Shown: in pieces, positions 7,236 through 14,465 of the stretch
How positions within the stretch are numbered: the stretch's first letter is position 1
Layout of the letters: every line of letters starts with the position of its first letter
NCBI RefSeq assembly: GCF_001044255.1
Contig: NZ_JYNX01000039.1
Location: 60,687 to 115,602, forward strand
Origin: Mycolicibacterium chubuense
Lineage (GTDB): Bacteria; Actinomycetota; Actinomycetes; Mycobacteriales; Mycobacteriaceae
DNA: 54,916 nucleotides
Direction of reading: 5' to 3'
Notes under the pieces: model-generated
Database searches by the model: none
What the model was told of the DNA's origin: nothing
Seen by the model: the letters and a program-made list of their open reading frames with translations, nothing else
Program-made: the position numbers and the translations under genes

Positions 7236-9802
7236 GCCGACCGACACCCCCTGCGCTGACCGTCCGCTACGACGGATCCACACGCACCTTCGCGGCCGGC
7301 AACGACGTCGTCGTCGGCCGCGACCTGCGCGCCGACGTCCGGATCGCCCACCCGCTGATCTCGCGCGCCCACCTGGTGCTGCGCTTCGACCAGGGCCGTT
7401 GGCTGGCGATCGACAACGGATCGCTCAACGGAATGTTCGTGAACGGGCGTCGGGTGCCGGCCGTCGACATCGCCGACGGGGCGCAGATCCACGTCGGCAA
7501 CCCGGACGGTCCGCTGCTCACCTTCGAGGTGGGCCGGCACCAGGGCTCGGCGGGAAGCCCGCCGCCCACCACAGCGGTTCCGGTGGCGGCGGCCCGGCCC
7601 AGCGCCACGTGGCCGAGCCAGTCGCCGACGACGCGCCCTCCGGCGCCGCGGTCCTATCCCACCGGTCCGCGCACCGGGTATCCCCCGCCACCGCCGTCGC
7701 GGCCCCTACCGTCGCCGGCTCCAGCGCATCAGCAGATCTCGTCACCGGCGATGGAGCCGGCCACCCAGATGGGGCCCGCCGCGGCGCCCCGCTCGGGCGG
7801 CGACGGCAACCTCGCCACCAGCATGCTCAAGATCCTGCGGCCCGGCCGCGCGCCGGAGGTGCCGCCCGGGTCGATCAAGATCGGCCGCGCGAGCGACAAC
7901 GACATCGTCATCGCCGACGTGCTGGCCTCGCGCCACCACGCCACGCTGGTCTCGACCCCGACCGGGACCGAGATCCGGGACAACCGCAGCATCAACGGCA
8001 CGTTCGTCAACGGGTCCCGCGTCGAGACCGCCCGGCTCGACGACGGCGACACCGTCACGATCGGCAACGTCGACCTGGTGTTCCGGGACGGCACCCTGGT
8101 CCGTCGGACCGAGACCGCCGCCGCCACCGCCACCGGCGGCCTCGAGGTGCACGGCGTGACGTGGACGATCGAGAACAACAAGACGCTGCTCGACAACATC
8201 TCGATGTCGGCGCGGCCCGGCACACTGACCGCGGTGATCGGCCCGTCGGGTGCCGGCAAGTCGACGTTCGCCCGACTGGTCGCCGGCTACACCCATCCGA
8301 CCGCCGGGCAGGTGTCGTTCGAAGGCCACGACGTCCACGCCGAGTACGCCTCGCTGCGCTCCCGAATCGGCATGGTGCCGCAGGACGACGTCGTACACGG
8401 GGAGCTCACCGTCCGCCAGGCACTGATGTATGCCGCCGAGCTCCGACTGCCCCCCGACACCACCAAGGCCGACCGCGAACAGGTCGTCAACGAGGTGCTC
8501 GAGGAACTCGAGATGACCAACCACCTCGACACCCGCGTCGACAAGCTCTCCGGCGGACAGCGCAAACGCGCATCGGTCGCACTCGAACTGCTCACGGGCC
8601 CGTCGCTGCTGATCCTCGACGAACCGACCTCGGGTCTGGACCCCGCCCTGGACCGCCAGGTGATGACGATGCTGCGCCAACTGGCCGACGCCGGACGCGT
8701 GGTTCTCGTCGTCACCCACTCGCTGACCTATCTCGACGTCTGCGATCAGGTGCTGCTGCTCGCCCCGGGCGGCAAGACCGCGTTCTACGGTCCGCCCAAT
8801 CAGATCGGCCACGAATTGGGCACCACCAACTGGGCCGACATCTTCAGCTCGGTGGCCAGCGATCCGGACAGCGCCAAACGGCGCTACCTCGAACGCCACG
8901 GTCCACCGCCACCCCGGCCGGCGACCCAACAGCCGGCAGACCTCGGCTCGCCCACGCGCACCAGCGTGCGAAAACAGTTCTCCACGATCGCTCGCCGCCA
9001 GATGCGGCTCATCGTCTCCGACCGCGGTTACTTCATCTTCCTGGCGTTCCTGCCGTTCATCATGGGCGCTCTGTCGCTGTCGGTACCGGGCGACGTGGGC
9101 TTCGGCGTACCCGTGCCCGCGATCCAGGGCGGGGAGGCGCCCAATGAGCCGGGGCAGATTCTGGTGCTGCTCAACGTCGGCGCCATCTTCATGGGCACGG
9201 CACTGACGATCCGGGCGCTCATCGGCGAACGGGCGATCTTCCTGCGCGAGCAGGCCGTCGGATTGTCGACGACCGCATACATGTTCGCCAAGGTCGTCGT
9301 CTTCGCCGGGTTCGCACTGCTGCAGTCGGGCATCGTCGTGGCCATCAACATCTGGGGGAAGGGCTGGGGTCCCGGCGCCGTCGAGAGCGGCGTGGTGATC
9401 CCCAGCCGGTCCCTCGAGTTGTACGTCGATGTGGCGGCCTGCTGCGTGGGCGCAGCCATGGTCGGCTTGGCCCTGTCGGCCATTGCCAAGTCGAGCGAGC
9501 AGATCATGCCTCTGCTGGTGATCGCGATAATGTCGCAGCTGGTGTTCCAGGGCGGCATGATCCCGGTGACCGGACGCATCGGTCTCGACCAGCTGTCCTG
9601 GGTCACGCCGGCCCGATGGGGATTCGCCTCCACGGCATCGACGATCGATCTGCTCAGGCTCGTACCCGGCCCGCTCACGCCGCAGGACTCGCACTGGAAA
9701 CACGAAGCAGGCACGTGGTGGTTCAACATGGCGATGCAAGGGGCGATCTGCATCGGGTATCTGAGCCTGGTTCGCTGGAAGATCCGGCTGAAAGCCGCGT
9801 AA
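7232..9802 (+). CDS. Double-FHA ABC transporter (Rv1747-like)
   Basis: This 856-residue protein combines two N-terminal phosphothreonine-binding FHA domains (about residues 8-95 with GRDLRADVRIAHPLISRAH, and 205-290 with GRASDNDIVIADVLASRHH), joined by a Pro-rich linker. Next come an ABC ATPase (Walker A GPSGAGKST at 337-345, signature LSGGQ at 439-443, Walker B LLILDEPTSGLDP) and an ABC-2-type membrane domain with about six helices (from residue 590). Length and order match Mtb Rv1747 (about 865 aa), a cell-envelope exporter regulated by PknF phosphorylation and linked to lipooligosaccharide export. No kinase gene adjoins it here. GTG start with GGAGCG upstream. Substrate is inference from Rv1747. 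Confidence 0.92.
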   Translation: MSRPTPPALTVRYDGSTRTFAAGNDVVVGRDLRADVRIAHPLISRAHLVLRFDQGRWLAIDNGSLNGMFVNGRRVPAVDIADGAQIHVGNPDGPLLTFEVGRHQGSAGSPPPTTAVPVAAARPSATWPSQSPTTRPPAPRSYPTGPRTGYPPPPPSRPLPSPAPAHQQISSPAMEPATQMGPAAAPRSGGDGNLATSMLKILRPGRAPEVPPGSIKIGRASDNDIVIADVLASRHHATLVSTPTGTEIRDNRSINGTFVNGSRVETARLDDGDTVTIGNVDLVFRDGTLVRRTETAAATATGGLEVHGVTWTIENNKTLLDNISMSARPGTLTAVIGPSGAGKSTFARLVAGYTHPTAGQVSFEGHDVHAEYASLRSRIGMVPQDDVVHGELTVRQALMYAAELRLPPDTTKADREQVVNEVLEELEMTNHLDTRVDKLSGGQRKRASVALELLTGPSLLILDEPTSGLDPALDRQVMTMLRQLADAGRVVLVVTHSLTYLDVCDQVLLLAPGGKTAFYGPPNQIGHELGTTNWADIFSSVASDPDSAKRRYLERHGPPPPRPATQQPADLGSPTRTSVRKQFSTIARRQMRLIVSDRGYFIFLAFLPFIMGALSLSVPGDVGFGVPVPAIQGGEAPNEPGQILVLLNVGAIFMGTALTIRALIGERAIFLREQAVGLSTTAYMFAKVVVFAGFALLQSGIVVAINIWGKGWGPGAVESGVVIPSRSLELYVDVAACCVGAAMVGLALSAIAKSSEQIMPLLVIAIMSQLVFQGGMIPVTGRIGLDQLSWVTPARWGFASTASTIDLLRLVPGPLTPQDSHWKHEAGTWWFNMAMQGAICIGYLSLVRWKIRLKAA

Positions 9803-9880
9803 CGCGCCTGAATTGGTGTTCAAGGTTCGTTGCGGGCGCAATAGGATCGACACCGGGTGTTCTGCGAGGGGGACGTGCCG

Positions 9881-10447
9881 GTGAGCGATACCGATTCAGC
9901 GATGCGTGCCATCGCCCTGGACGCGGCTCTCGCGGAGTTGCAGCAGTGGGGCATGGACCGCTTCAGCATCGAAGGTGTCGCCCAGCGCTCCCGGCTCGAG
10001 CACGACTACATCCAGAGAACGTGGGGCGGCAAGCAGCAACTCATCCTCGACGCGCTGCTCAGCTACAGCGAGATGATGACCACCACCCCCGACACCGGCA
10101 CACTGCAGGGAGACCTGACCGAGCTGGCGCTGTGGGTGGGGCACTACCTCAACGAGCCCGTGGGCCGCCGGATCGTCCGGATGCTCGTCATCGACTCCAA
10201 GTCCTACACCGTGGACATCGAGAGCCGGCTCGCGTTCTGGGCCCTGCGTCGGGACGTCATCGAGACGGTCCTCGAGCGCGCTGCCCGCCGCGGCGAGTTG
10301 CGCTCCGACGTCCGACCCACGGTCGCGTTGCACCTGCTGACCGCGCCGCTGCACACGTTCGCGTTGTTCAGCAACGACGACGTCGACCCCGACTACTGCC
10401 GGGCGATCGCCGAGTTGGTGACCCGCGCGGTCAGCGCCGGGGACTGA
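9881..10447 (+). CDS. TetR-family transcriptional regulator
   Basis: About 188 residues with an atypical TetR N-terminus: AALAELQQWGMDRFSIEGVAQRSRLEHDYIQRTWGGKQQLILDAL (listed as consecutive helices, roughly residues 11-55) followed by a C-terminal domain with a helix rich in Arg (VGRRIVRMLVIDSKSY). GTG at 9881 was preferred because GAGGGG lies 9 nt upstream; GTG at 9857, 3 nt beyond the expected start point of a TAGGAT -10, is an alternative adding 8 residues. It follows the FHA-ABC gene by 78 bp and its stop abuts the convergent hmp stop. Ligand unknown. Confidence 0.75.
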   Translation: MSDTDSAMRAIALDAALAELQQWGMDRFSIEGVAQRSRLEHDYIQRTWGGKQQLILDALLSYSEMMTTTPDTGTLQGDLTELALWVGHYLNEPVGRRIVRMLVIDSKSYTVDIESRLAFWALRRDVIETVLERAARRGELRSDVRPTVALHLLTAPLHTFALFSNDDVDPDYCRAIAELVTRAVSAGD

Positions 10448-11671
10448 TCAGCCGAGCAGCCAGTCGTTGGGGGCGAACAGCTCGCAGTGCACGCGCGCCG
10501 CATCGACGCCCTTGGCCGCCAGTTGCTTGCGGACCGCCTGCACGAAGCCGTTGTTGCCGCACAGGTAGACCTGCACGTCGCCGGCGATCGCGACGCCGTC
10601 GAGGTTCAGCAGACCCGGGTGAGCTCCCGATGTGCCGGCGGTCAGCCCGTCCTCGTACCAGACGTCAAAAGTCGCGTGGGGCAGCGCGGCGATCAACTCG
10701 TGCTGACGCTCGCGCAACGGGTGCGCCCGGTCGCTGCGGTCGGCGTGCAGAACGTGCACGGGGGTGTGCGGCGCCGCCGAGGCGAGGTGCGCGAGGATGC
10801 CCACCATCGGGGTCACCCCGATGCCTGCGGAGATCAGCATCAGCGGTTCTCGGCCGGTCGGGGCCGGCAGATCGCCGAACGGCACCGTCACGTCGAGCAG
10901 ATCACCGACACAGACGTGGGCCGCGATCCAGCTGGACACCTCGCCGGCGGGCCGGCCGTCGACGGCGGCGACGGGCTTCACCGCGAACGTCAGCTCCCCC
11001 TCGCCTGCCGCGTCGACGAGGCTGTACTGCCGCAGCTGCCGCGCCCCGTCGGCCATCGTCACACCGACCGAGACATATTGTCCTGGAACGTAATCGGCGA
11101 GGGGATGACCGGCACAGCGCACCGTGATGAGCACCGCACCCGACGGATCGTCCACCCGGGACACCACGCGTGCGCGGCGGAACACGTCGCCCTCGGCCAC
11201 GCCGGCACTGCGGTAGAGATCGCGCTCCATGTCGATCAGCGTCTCGGCCATGATCCAGAACACGCGGTCCCACGCTTCGGCGACGTCGGGGGTGACCGTG
11301 TCGGCCCCGAGCACCTCGACGATCGCGGCGAAGAGGTTGTCGTGCACGATCGGGTACTGGTCGGCGGTGACGCCGAGAGACGCGTGCTTGTGCCCGATGC
11401 GGGACAGCAACTCCACCGGGTGCGGCAGATCCGGGTCGACGAGATGGGTGGCGAAGGTCGCGATGGACGCGGCGAGCGCGCGCTGCTGCGCACCCTGGGC
11501 CTGGTTTCCGCGGTTGAACAGGTTTCGCAGCAGTTCGGGGTGCGCGGCGAACATCCGGCGGTAGAACTCCGTGGTGATCTCGTCGATGTGGGCGCCGATC
11601 AGCGGGAGCGTCGCGGACACGATCTGCGCGTGCGCGGGTTCCAGTGCGACCGGAGCTGCGGTGAGGGTCAT
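10448..11671 (-). CDS. hmp: Flavohemoglobin nitric oxide dioxygenase
   Basis: A 407-residue flavohemoprotein that converts NO and O2 to nitrate using NAD(P)H, in the cytoplasm. The globin domain (about 1-145) shows B10 Tyr37 in FYRRMF, E7 Gln57 in GNQAQG and the proximal His96 in IGHKHASLGV. The FAD barrel has RQYSLVD, and the NAD(P) domain has LISAGIGVTPMVGIL and a C-terminal CGNNGFV-type motif. ATG at 11671 overlaps the nsrR stop as ATGA (11668-11671), so the two genes form a coupled operon with an upstream NO sensor. That context supports NO detoxification rather than a generic globin role. Confidence 0.94.
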   Translation of the reverse strand: MTLTAAPVALEPAHAQIVSATLPLIGAHIDEITTEFYRRMFAAHPELLRNLFNRGNQAQGAQQRALAASIATFATHLVDPDLPHPVELLSRIGHKHASLGVTADQYPIVHDNLFAAIVEVLGADTVTPDVAEAWDRVFWIMAETLIDMERDLYRSAGVAEGDVFRRARVVSRVDDPSGAVLITVRCAGHPLADYVPGQYVSVGVTMADGARQLRQYSLVDAAGEGELTFAVKPVAAVDGRPAGEVSSWIAAHVCVGDLLDVTVPFGDLPAPTGREPLMLISAGIGVTPMVGILAHLASAAPHTPVHVLHADRSDRAHPLRERQHELIAALPHATFDVWYEDGLTAGTSGAHPGLLNLDGVAIAGDVQVYLCGNNGFVQAVRKQLAAKGVDAARVHCELFAPNDWLLG

Positions 11672-12126
11672 CGGGGGTTCCTTTCGGGGATCGTCTGCGG
11701 GGAGCCCAGCAGCACAGTGAAATTCGGCGACCGCGTCAGGTCGGCGACGGTGTAGCGATCGAGTTCGGCGTAGAACGCCTCCTTGGCCTCGGCGAGCGCG
11801 CGCCGCAACCGGCAGGCGGGCACCAGCGGGCACGGGCGCTCGCCACCGCACTCGATGACCTCACGGTCGCCCTCGAGGCTGCGTACGAGCCCGCCGATCG
11901 AGGCGACGCGGCCCTGTTCGGTCAGCTCCAGGCCGCCGATGCGCCCGCGCCGCGCCGACACCATGCCGAGGTCGGCCAGCCGGGACACGGCCTTGGCGAT
12001 GTGATGCTCGGAAGCGTTGGCGCCGGAGGCGATGGACCGGGTGGTCACCCGCCGCCCCTCGGCCTCCCCGGCCGCGAGCAGCATCATGGCCCGAAGTCCA
12101 AGATCGGTGAACCGGGTGAGCTGCAT
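11668..12126 (-). CDS. nsrR: Rrf2-family NO-sensing repressor NsrR
   Basis: A 152-residue Rrf2 protein: winged HTH (MQLTRFTDLGLRAMMLLA, SEHHIAKAVSRLADLGMV) with the ARRGRIGGLEL wing. Three cysteines, C93-x5-C99-x5-C105, have the spacing and numbering of the 4Fe-4S ligands of Streptomyces coelicolor NsrR. Cluster nitrosylation in that family relieves repression. ATG at 12126 was chosen because MQLTRFTDLGLR is the canonical Rrf2 N-terminus. The ATGA overlap with hmp makes flavohemoglobin the obvious target. Confidence 0.92.
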   Translation of the reverse strand: MQLTRFTDLGLRAMMLLAAGEAEGRRVTTRSIASGANASEHHIAKAVSRLADLGMVSARRGRIGGLELTEQGRVASIGGLVRSLEGDREVIECGGERPCPLVPACRLRRALAEAKEAFYAELDRYTVADLTRSPNFTVLLGSPQTIPERNPR

Positions 12127-12143
12127 GCCGCTGACGCTAGTTA

Positions 12144-12162
12144 AATACGCACCGCGAATACG
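12144..12162. promoter_or_regulatory. Candidate NsrR operator/promoter
   Basis: Two direct AATACG copies (12144-12149 and 12157-12162) lie 18-36 bp upstream of nsrR in the only AT-rich part of this gap, overlapping a TATTTA-like -10 on the minus strand. Between them is a partial dyad, TACGC-ACC-GCGAA. Placement fits autoregulation; the match to known NsrR sites is weak. Confidence 0.35.
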
Positions 12163-12219
12163 ACTTTTCGGTTGTGGGGTCAAACACCCCGTCACGTGCG
12201 GTTTTTTGACCTGCCGATT

Positions 12220-12570
12220 TCAGTGGACGTCGGGGTGCACCCGGGCCAGCTGTGCACTGTCCCAGTAGCCGCGTTGGTGAACGATCACCCCGTCGCGCAC
12301 GCAGAAGAACCCGCAGCCGCGGAAGCCCTCGGGGTCGGTCCACTCGAGCGCGCCCCAATCACCGTCGACGACGAGGTTGACAGGGATACAGGTCAGGGGG
12401 CCGCCGGCGAAGGTGTCGCGGTGGAAGTCCGCGATCGCGGGCCGGCCGACCACCGGCGACAGCGGGATCTGGTGATTGACCGCATCCTCGGCGTACAGGT
12501 CCGCGATGCCGTCGGCATCACCTGCATTGAACAGCGTCAGCCACCGCTCCATCACCGCACGCGTACACAC
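12220..12570 (-). CDS. SnoaL-like / NTF2-fold protein
   Basis: A 116-residue protein with the SnoaL pattern (ERWLTLFNAGDADGIADLYAEDAVNHQ at the N-terminus, then FHRDTFAGGPLTCIPVNLVVDGDWGALEW). It differs from the 6.8-kb SnoaL protein and looks like the polyketide-cyclase-like subgroup often annotated as a nuclear transport factor 2 family protein. GTG at 12570 has GGTAGGAC upstream; ATG at 12552 is an alternative. It lies between nsrR and mfpA on the same strand. The gap to nsrR holds the short hairpin GGGGT-CAAAC-ACCCC near 12177-12191, too weak to call a terminator. Function unknown. Confidence 0.75.
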   Translation of the reverse strand: MCTRAVMERWLTLFNAGDADGIADLYAEDAVNHQIPLSPVVGRPAIADFHRDTFAGGPLTCIPVNLVVDGDWGALEWTDPEGFRGCGFFCVRDGVIVHQRGYWDSAQLARVHPDVH

Positions 12571-12612
12571 AGCTTTGTCCTACCCGAGAACTACGCGCCG
12601 CCGCAACCGATT

Positions 12613-13164
12613 TCAGCCGCCGCGGATGTCAAGACCGTGCGCCGCGGCGAAGGCCAGCGCCTGCTCGATGTCGATCCGGGCGCCGCGCAGCGCGGCCGTC
12701 GTCCAGAACGTCGGATCGGCGCGGGCGCCGCGCAGGTCGGCCTTTTCCAACCGCGCTCCCTGCACCCGCGCCCCGGTCAGGTCCGCGCGCGCCAGCACCG
12801 CCTCCCGCAGGTCGGCGCCGACCAGGCCGGCTTCGCGCAATCGGCAGTCGGACAGATCGACCTTGCGCAGGTCGGCCCCGCCCAGCACCGCCAGAGTGAA
12901 GTCCGCCTCGACCACGGTCAGCGGCCGCATGCGACACTCGACGAACGTCGACCCGAGAAAGCTACAATGACGAAAAGTGCTGTGCCAGAGAGTAGTCCGG
13001 CGGAACGTGCAATTACGGAACGCCGAGCCGATGTGCTCGGACTCCGCCATGTCGACTCCGGAGAAGTCGCAGCCGTCGAACACCACCCGTTCGGTGCGGA
13101 TCCGGCTGAAGTCCTCGTCGCGGAAATCGTGGCCGTCGAACTCCCTGTCGGTCTGATCGTCCAT
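12613..13164 (-). CDS. mfpA: Pentapeptide-repeat gyrase-binding protein MfpA
   Basis: At 183 residues it has the exact length of Mtb MfpA (Rv3361c) and consists of pentapeptide repeats A(D/N)LXX throughout (for example ADLRKVDLSDCRL, ADLREAVLARADL, ARLEKADLRGA), ending in the family's FAAAHGL. These fold into a right-handed quadrilateral beta-helix that mimics B-form DNA, binds DNA gyrase and lowers fluoroquinolone sensitivity. It is the last gene of the conservon starting at 16947, 5 bp below the GTPase gene, matching the mfpA/mfpB pairing of mycobacteria. It should act in the cytoplasm on GyrA/GyrB. Its physiological trigger remains unclear in the family. Confidence 0.93.
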   Translation of the reverse strand: MDDQTDREFDGHDFRDEDFSRIRTERVVFDGCDFSGVDMAESEHIGSAFRNCTFRRTTLWHSTFRHCSFLGSTFVECRMRPLTVVEADFTLAVLGGADLRKVDLSDCRLREAGLVGADLREAVLARADLTGARVQGARLEKADLRGARADPTFWTTAALRGARIDIEQALAFAAAHGLDIRGG

Positions 13165-13169
13165 CCCGG

Positions 13170-13739
13170 TCAGCCGGTCGGCGCCAACCGGCTCAGTGCG
13201 TATTCGGTGACGGCGATCAGTGCGGCCTTGGCCGATTCGCGGCTACGGGCGTCGACGCTGATGAGCGGCACGTGGTCGGGAAGAGCGAGAGCGGTCCGCA
13301 CCGCCTGCAACGAATGCCTTGGGGCGCCGTCGAACTCGTTGACCGCGACCAGGAACGGCAGGTTGCGGGCTTCGAAGAAGTCGACCGCGGCGAAGCTGTC
13401 GGCCAGGCGGCGGACGTCGACGAGGATGATCGCGCCGATCGCGCCGCGCACCAGGTCGTCCCACATGAACCAGAATCGGCGCTGCCCCGGCGTACCGAAC
13501 AGGTAGAGCACCAGGTCGTCGGCCAGGCTGATGCGGCCGAAGTCCATCGCGACGGTCGTCGTCGACTTGTCCGGGGTGGCGGCGAGTTCGTCGTGTCCTT
13601 CCGAGGCGTCGGTGACCAGTGCCTCGGTGCGCAGCGGCACGATCTCCGACACCGCGCCGACGAACGTCGTCTTGCCGGCGCCGAAGCCGCCGGAGATGAC
13701 GATCTTGGTCGAGGCGGTCCTAGAGTGCCTTGAGGCCAC
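13170..13739 (-). CDS. mfpB: Conservon Ras/Arf-like GTPase (MfpB, Rv3362c-like)
   Basis: A 189-residue small GTPase: P-loop GGFGAGKTT (17-25), switch II GTPGQ (82-86) and G4 motif NEFD (134-137, a relaxed NKxD). Such proteins are the D component of actinobacterial conservons, which combine a sensor, a roadblock protein, a DUF742 protein and this GTPase at the membrane. In mycobacteria this paralogue (MfpB) has been reported to modulate MfpA action on gyrase. GTG start at 13739 overlaps the DUF742 gene by 20 bp, and mfpA follows after 5 bp, so stoichiometric expression is likely. Confidence 0.9.
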   Translation of the reverse strand: MASRHSRTASTKIVISGGFGAGKTTFVGAVSEIVPLRTEALVTDASEGHDELAATPDKSTTTVAMDFGRISLADDLVLYLFGTPGQRRFWFMWDDLVRGAIGAIILVDVRRLADSFAAVDFFEARNLPFLVAVNEFDGAPRHSLQAVRTALALPDHVPLISVDARSRESAKAALIAVTEYALSRLAPTG

Positions 13740-14082
13740 GCAGTGTCCTTCCGATCAGTTCGCGTCGTTCGTCGGCCGTCGTCGCGTCGGCCAGGGTGTC
13801 GTGCACGGTCACATAACCCTGCATCACCAGGTCGCCCACCAGCACGCGCGCCACGCCGAGCGGCAGACCCAGATGCGCGGCGATCTCGGCGACCGAGGGC
13901 CGTCGCGCACACAGCGCCACGATCTGGGCGCGCACGTCGGCGCCCGGCCAGTCGGGGGGCTGCGGCGGCGTCGCCGCTGCGACCGGGGCCTCCCACGGTA
14001 ACTCGACACGTGAGTCGGTCCGGCCCGCCGTCAGGGTGTACGGGCGGACCAGTCGCGGCGCCGGATCCGCGCCCTCGGTCAC
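13720..14082 (-). CDS. DUF742 conservon protein (Rv3363c-like)
   Basis: This 120-residue protein has the DUF742 hallmarks: [12 protein letters not shown] near the N-terminus and a predicted winged-helix C-terminal half ([34 protein letters not shown]). It is the third conservon component. The GTG start overlaps the roadblock stop by GTGA and the C-terminus overlaps the GTPase gene by 20 bp. The biochemical role of DUF742 is not well established; it is thought to bridge the receptor complex and the GTPase. Confidence 0.9.
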   Translation of the reverse strand: MTEGADPAPRLVRPYTLTAGRTDSRVELPWEAPVAAATPPQPPDWPGADVRAQIVALCARRPSVAEIAAHLGLPLGVARVLVGDLVMQGYVTVHDTLADATTADERRELIGRTLRGLKAL

Positions 14083-14465
14083 AGCGTGCTTCGCCGCGCC
14101 GATGCGACCACCGCGCCCACCCGTTCCACCAGGATCGCCATCTCGTAACCGATCTGGCCGATGTCGGAGGTCCGCGCCGCCAGTGTCGCCAGGTTCGAGC
14201 CGTCGCCCACCCGCATCAGCAGCAGGTAGCCGTTCTCCATCTCGACCACCGACTGCAGCACGTAGCCGCCGTCGAACAGTTGCGCGGCGCCGGTCGACAG
14301 GCTGGCGAGCCCCGACGCGACGGCGGCCAGCTGATCGGCCCGCTCCCCCGGCATGTGCTCGCTCGCCGCCACCAGCAGGCCGTCGGCCGACACCAGGATC
14401 GCGTGCGAGACCCCCGGCGTCTCGCGGGCGAACCGCGCCACCAGCCAGTCGAGCGACTCACTCAC
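14079..14465 (-). CDS. Roadblock/LC7 domain protein (Rv3364c-like)
   Basis: A 128-residue single roadblock/LC7 domain ([34 protein letters not shown] in successive segments, ending in [10 protein letters not shown]), the second conservon component and expected regulator of the downstream GTPase. The Mtb homologue Rv3364c has been described as a cathepsin G inhibitor. GTG at 14465 overlaps the sensor stop by 8 bp; in-frame sequence further upstream is a shadow of the kinase C-terminus. Confidence 0.9.
   Translation of the reverse strand: MSESLDWLVARFARETPGVSHAILVSADGLLVAASEHMPGERADQLAAVASGLASLSTGAAQLFDGGYVLQSVVEMENGYLLLMRVGDGSNLATLAARTSDIGQIGYEMAILVERVGAVVASARRSTL

Noticed and set aside
12177-12191. 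GGGGT-CAAAC-ACCCC as terminator of the SnoaL gene
   Set aside because: Only 5-bp stem and no T-run on the relevant strand.
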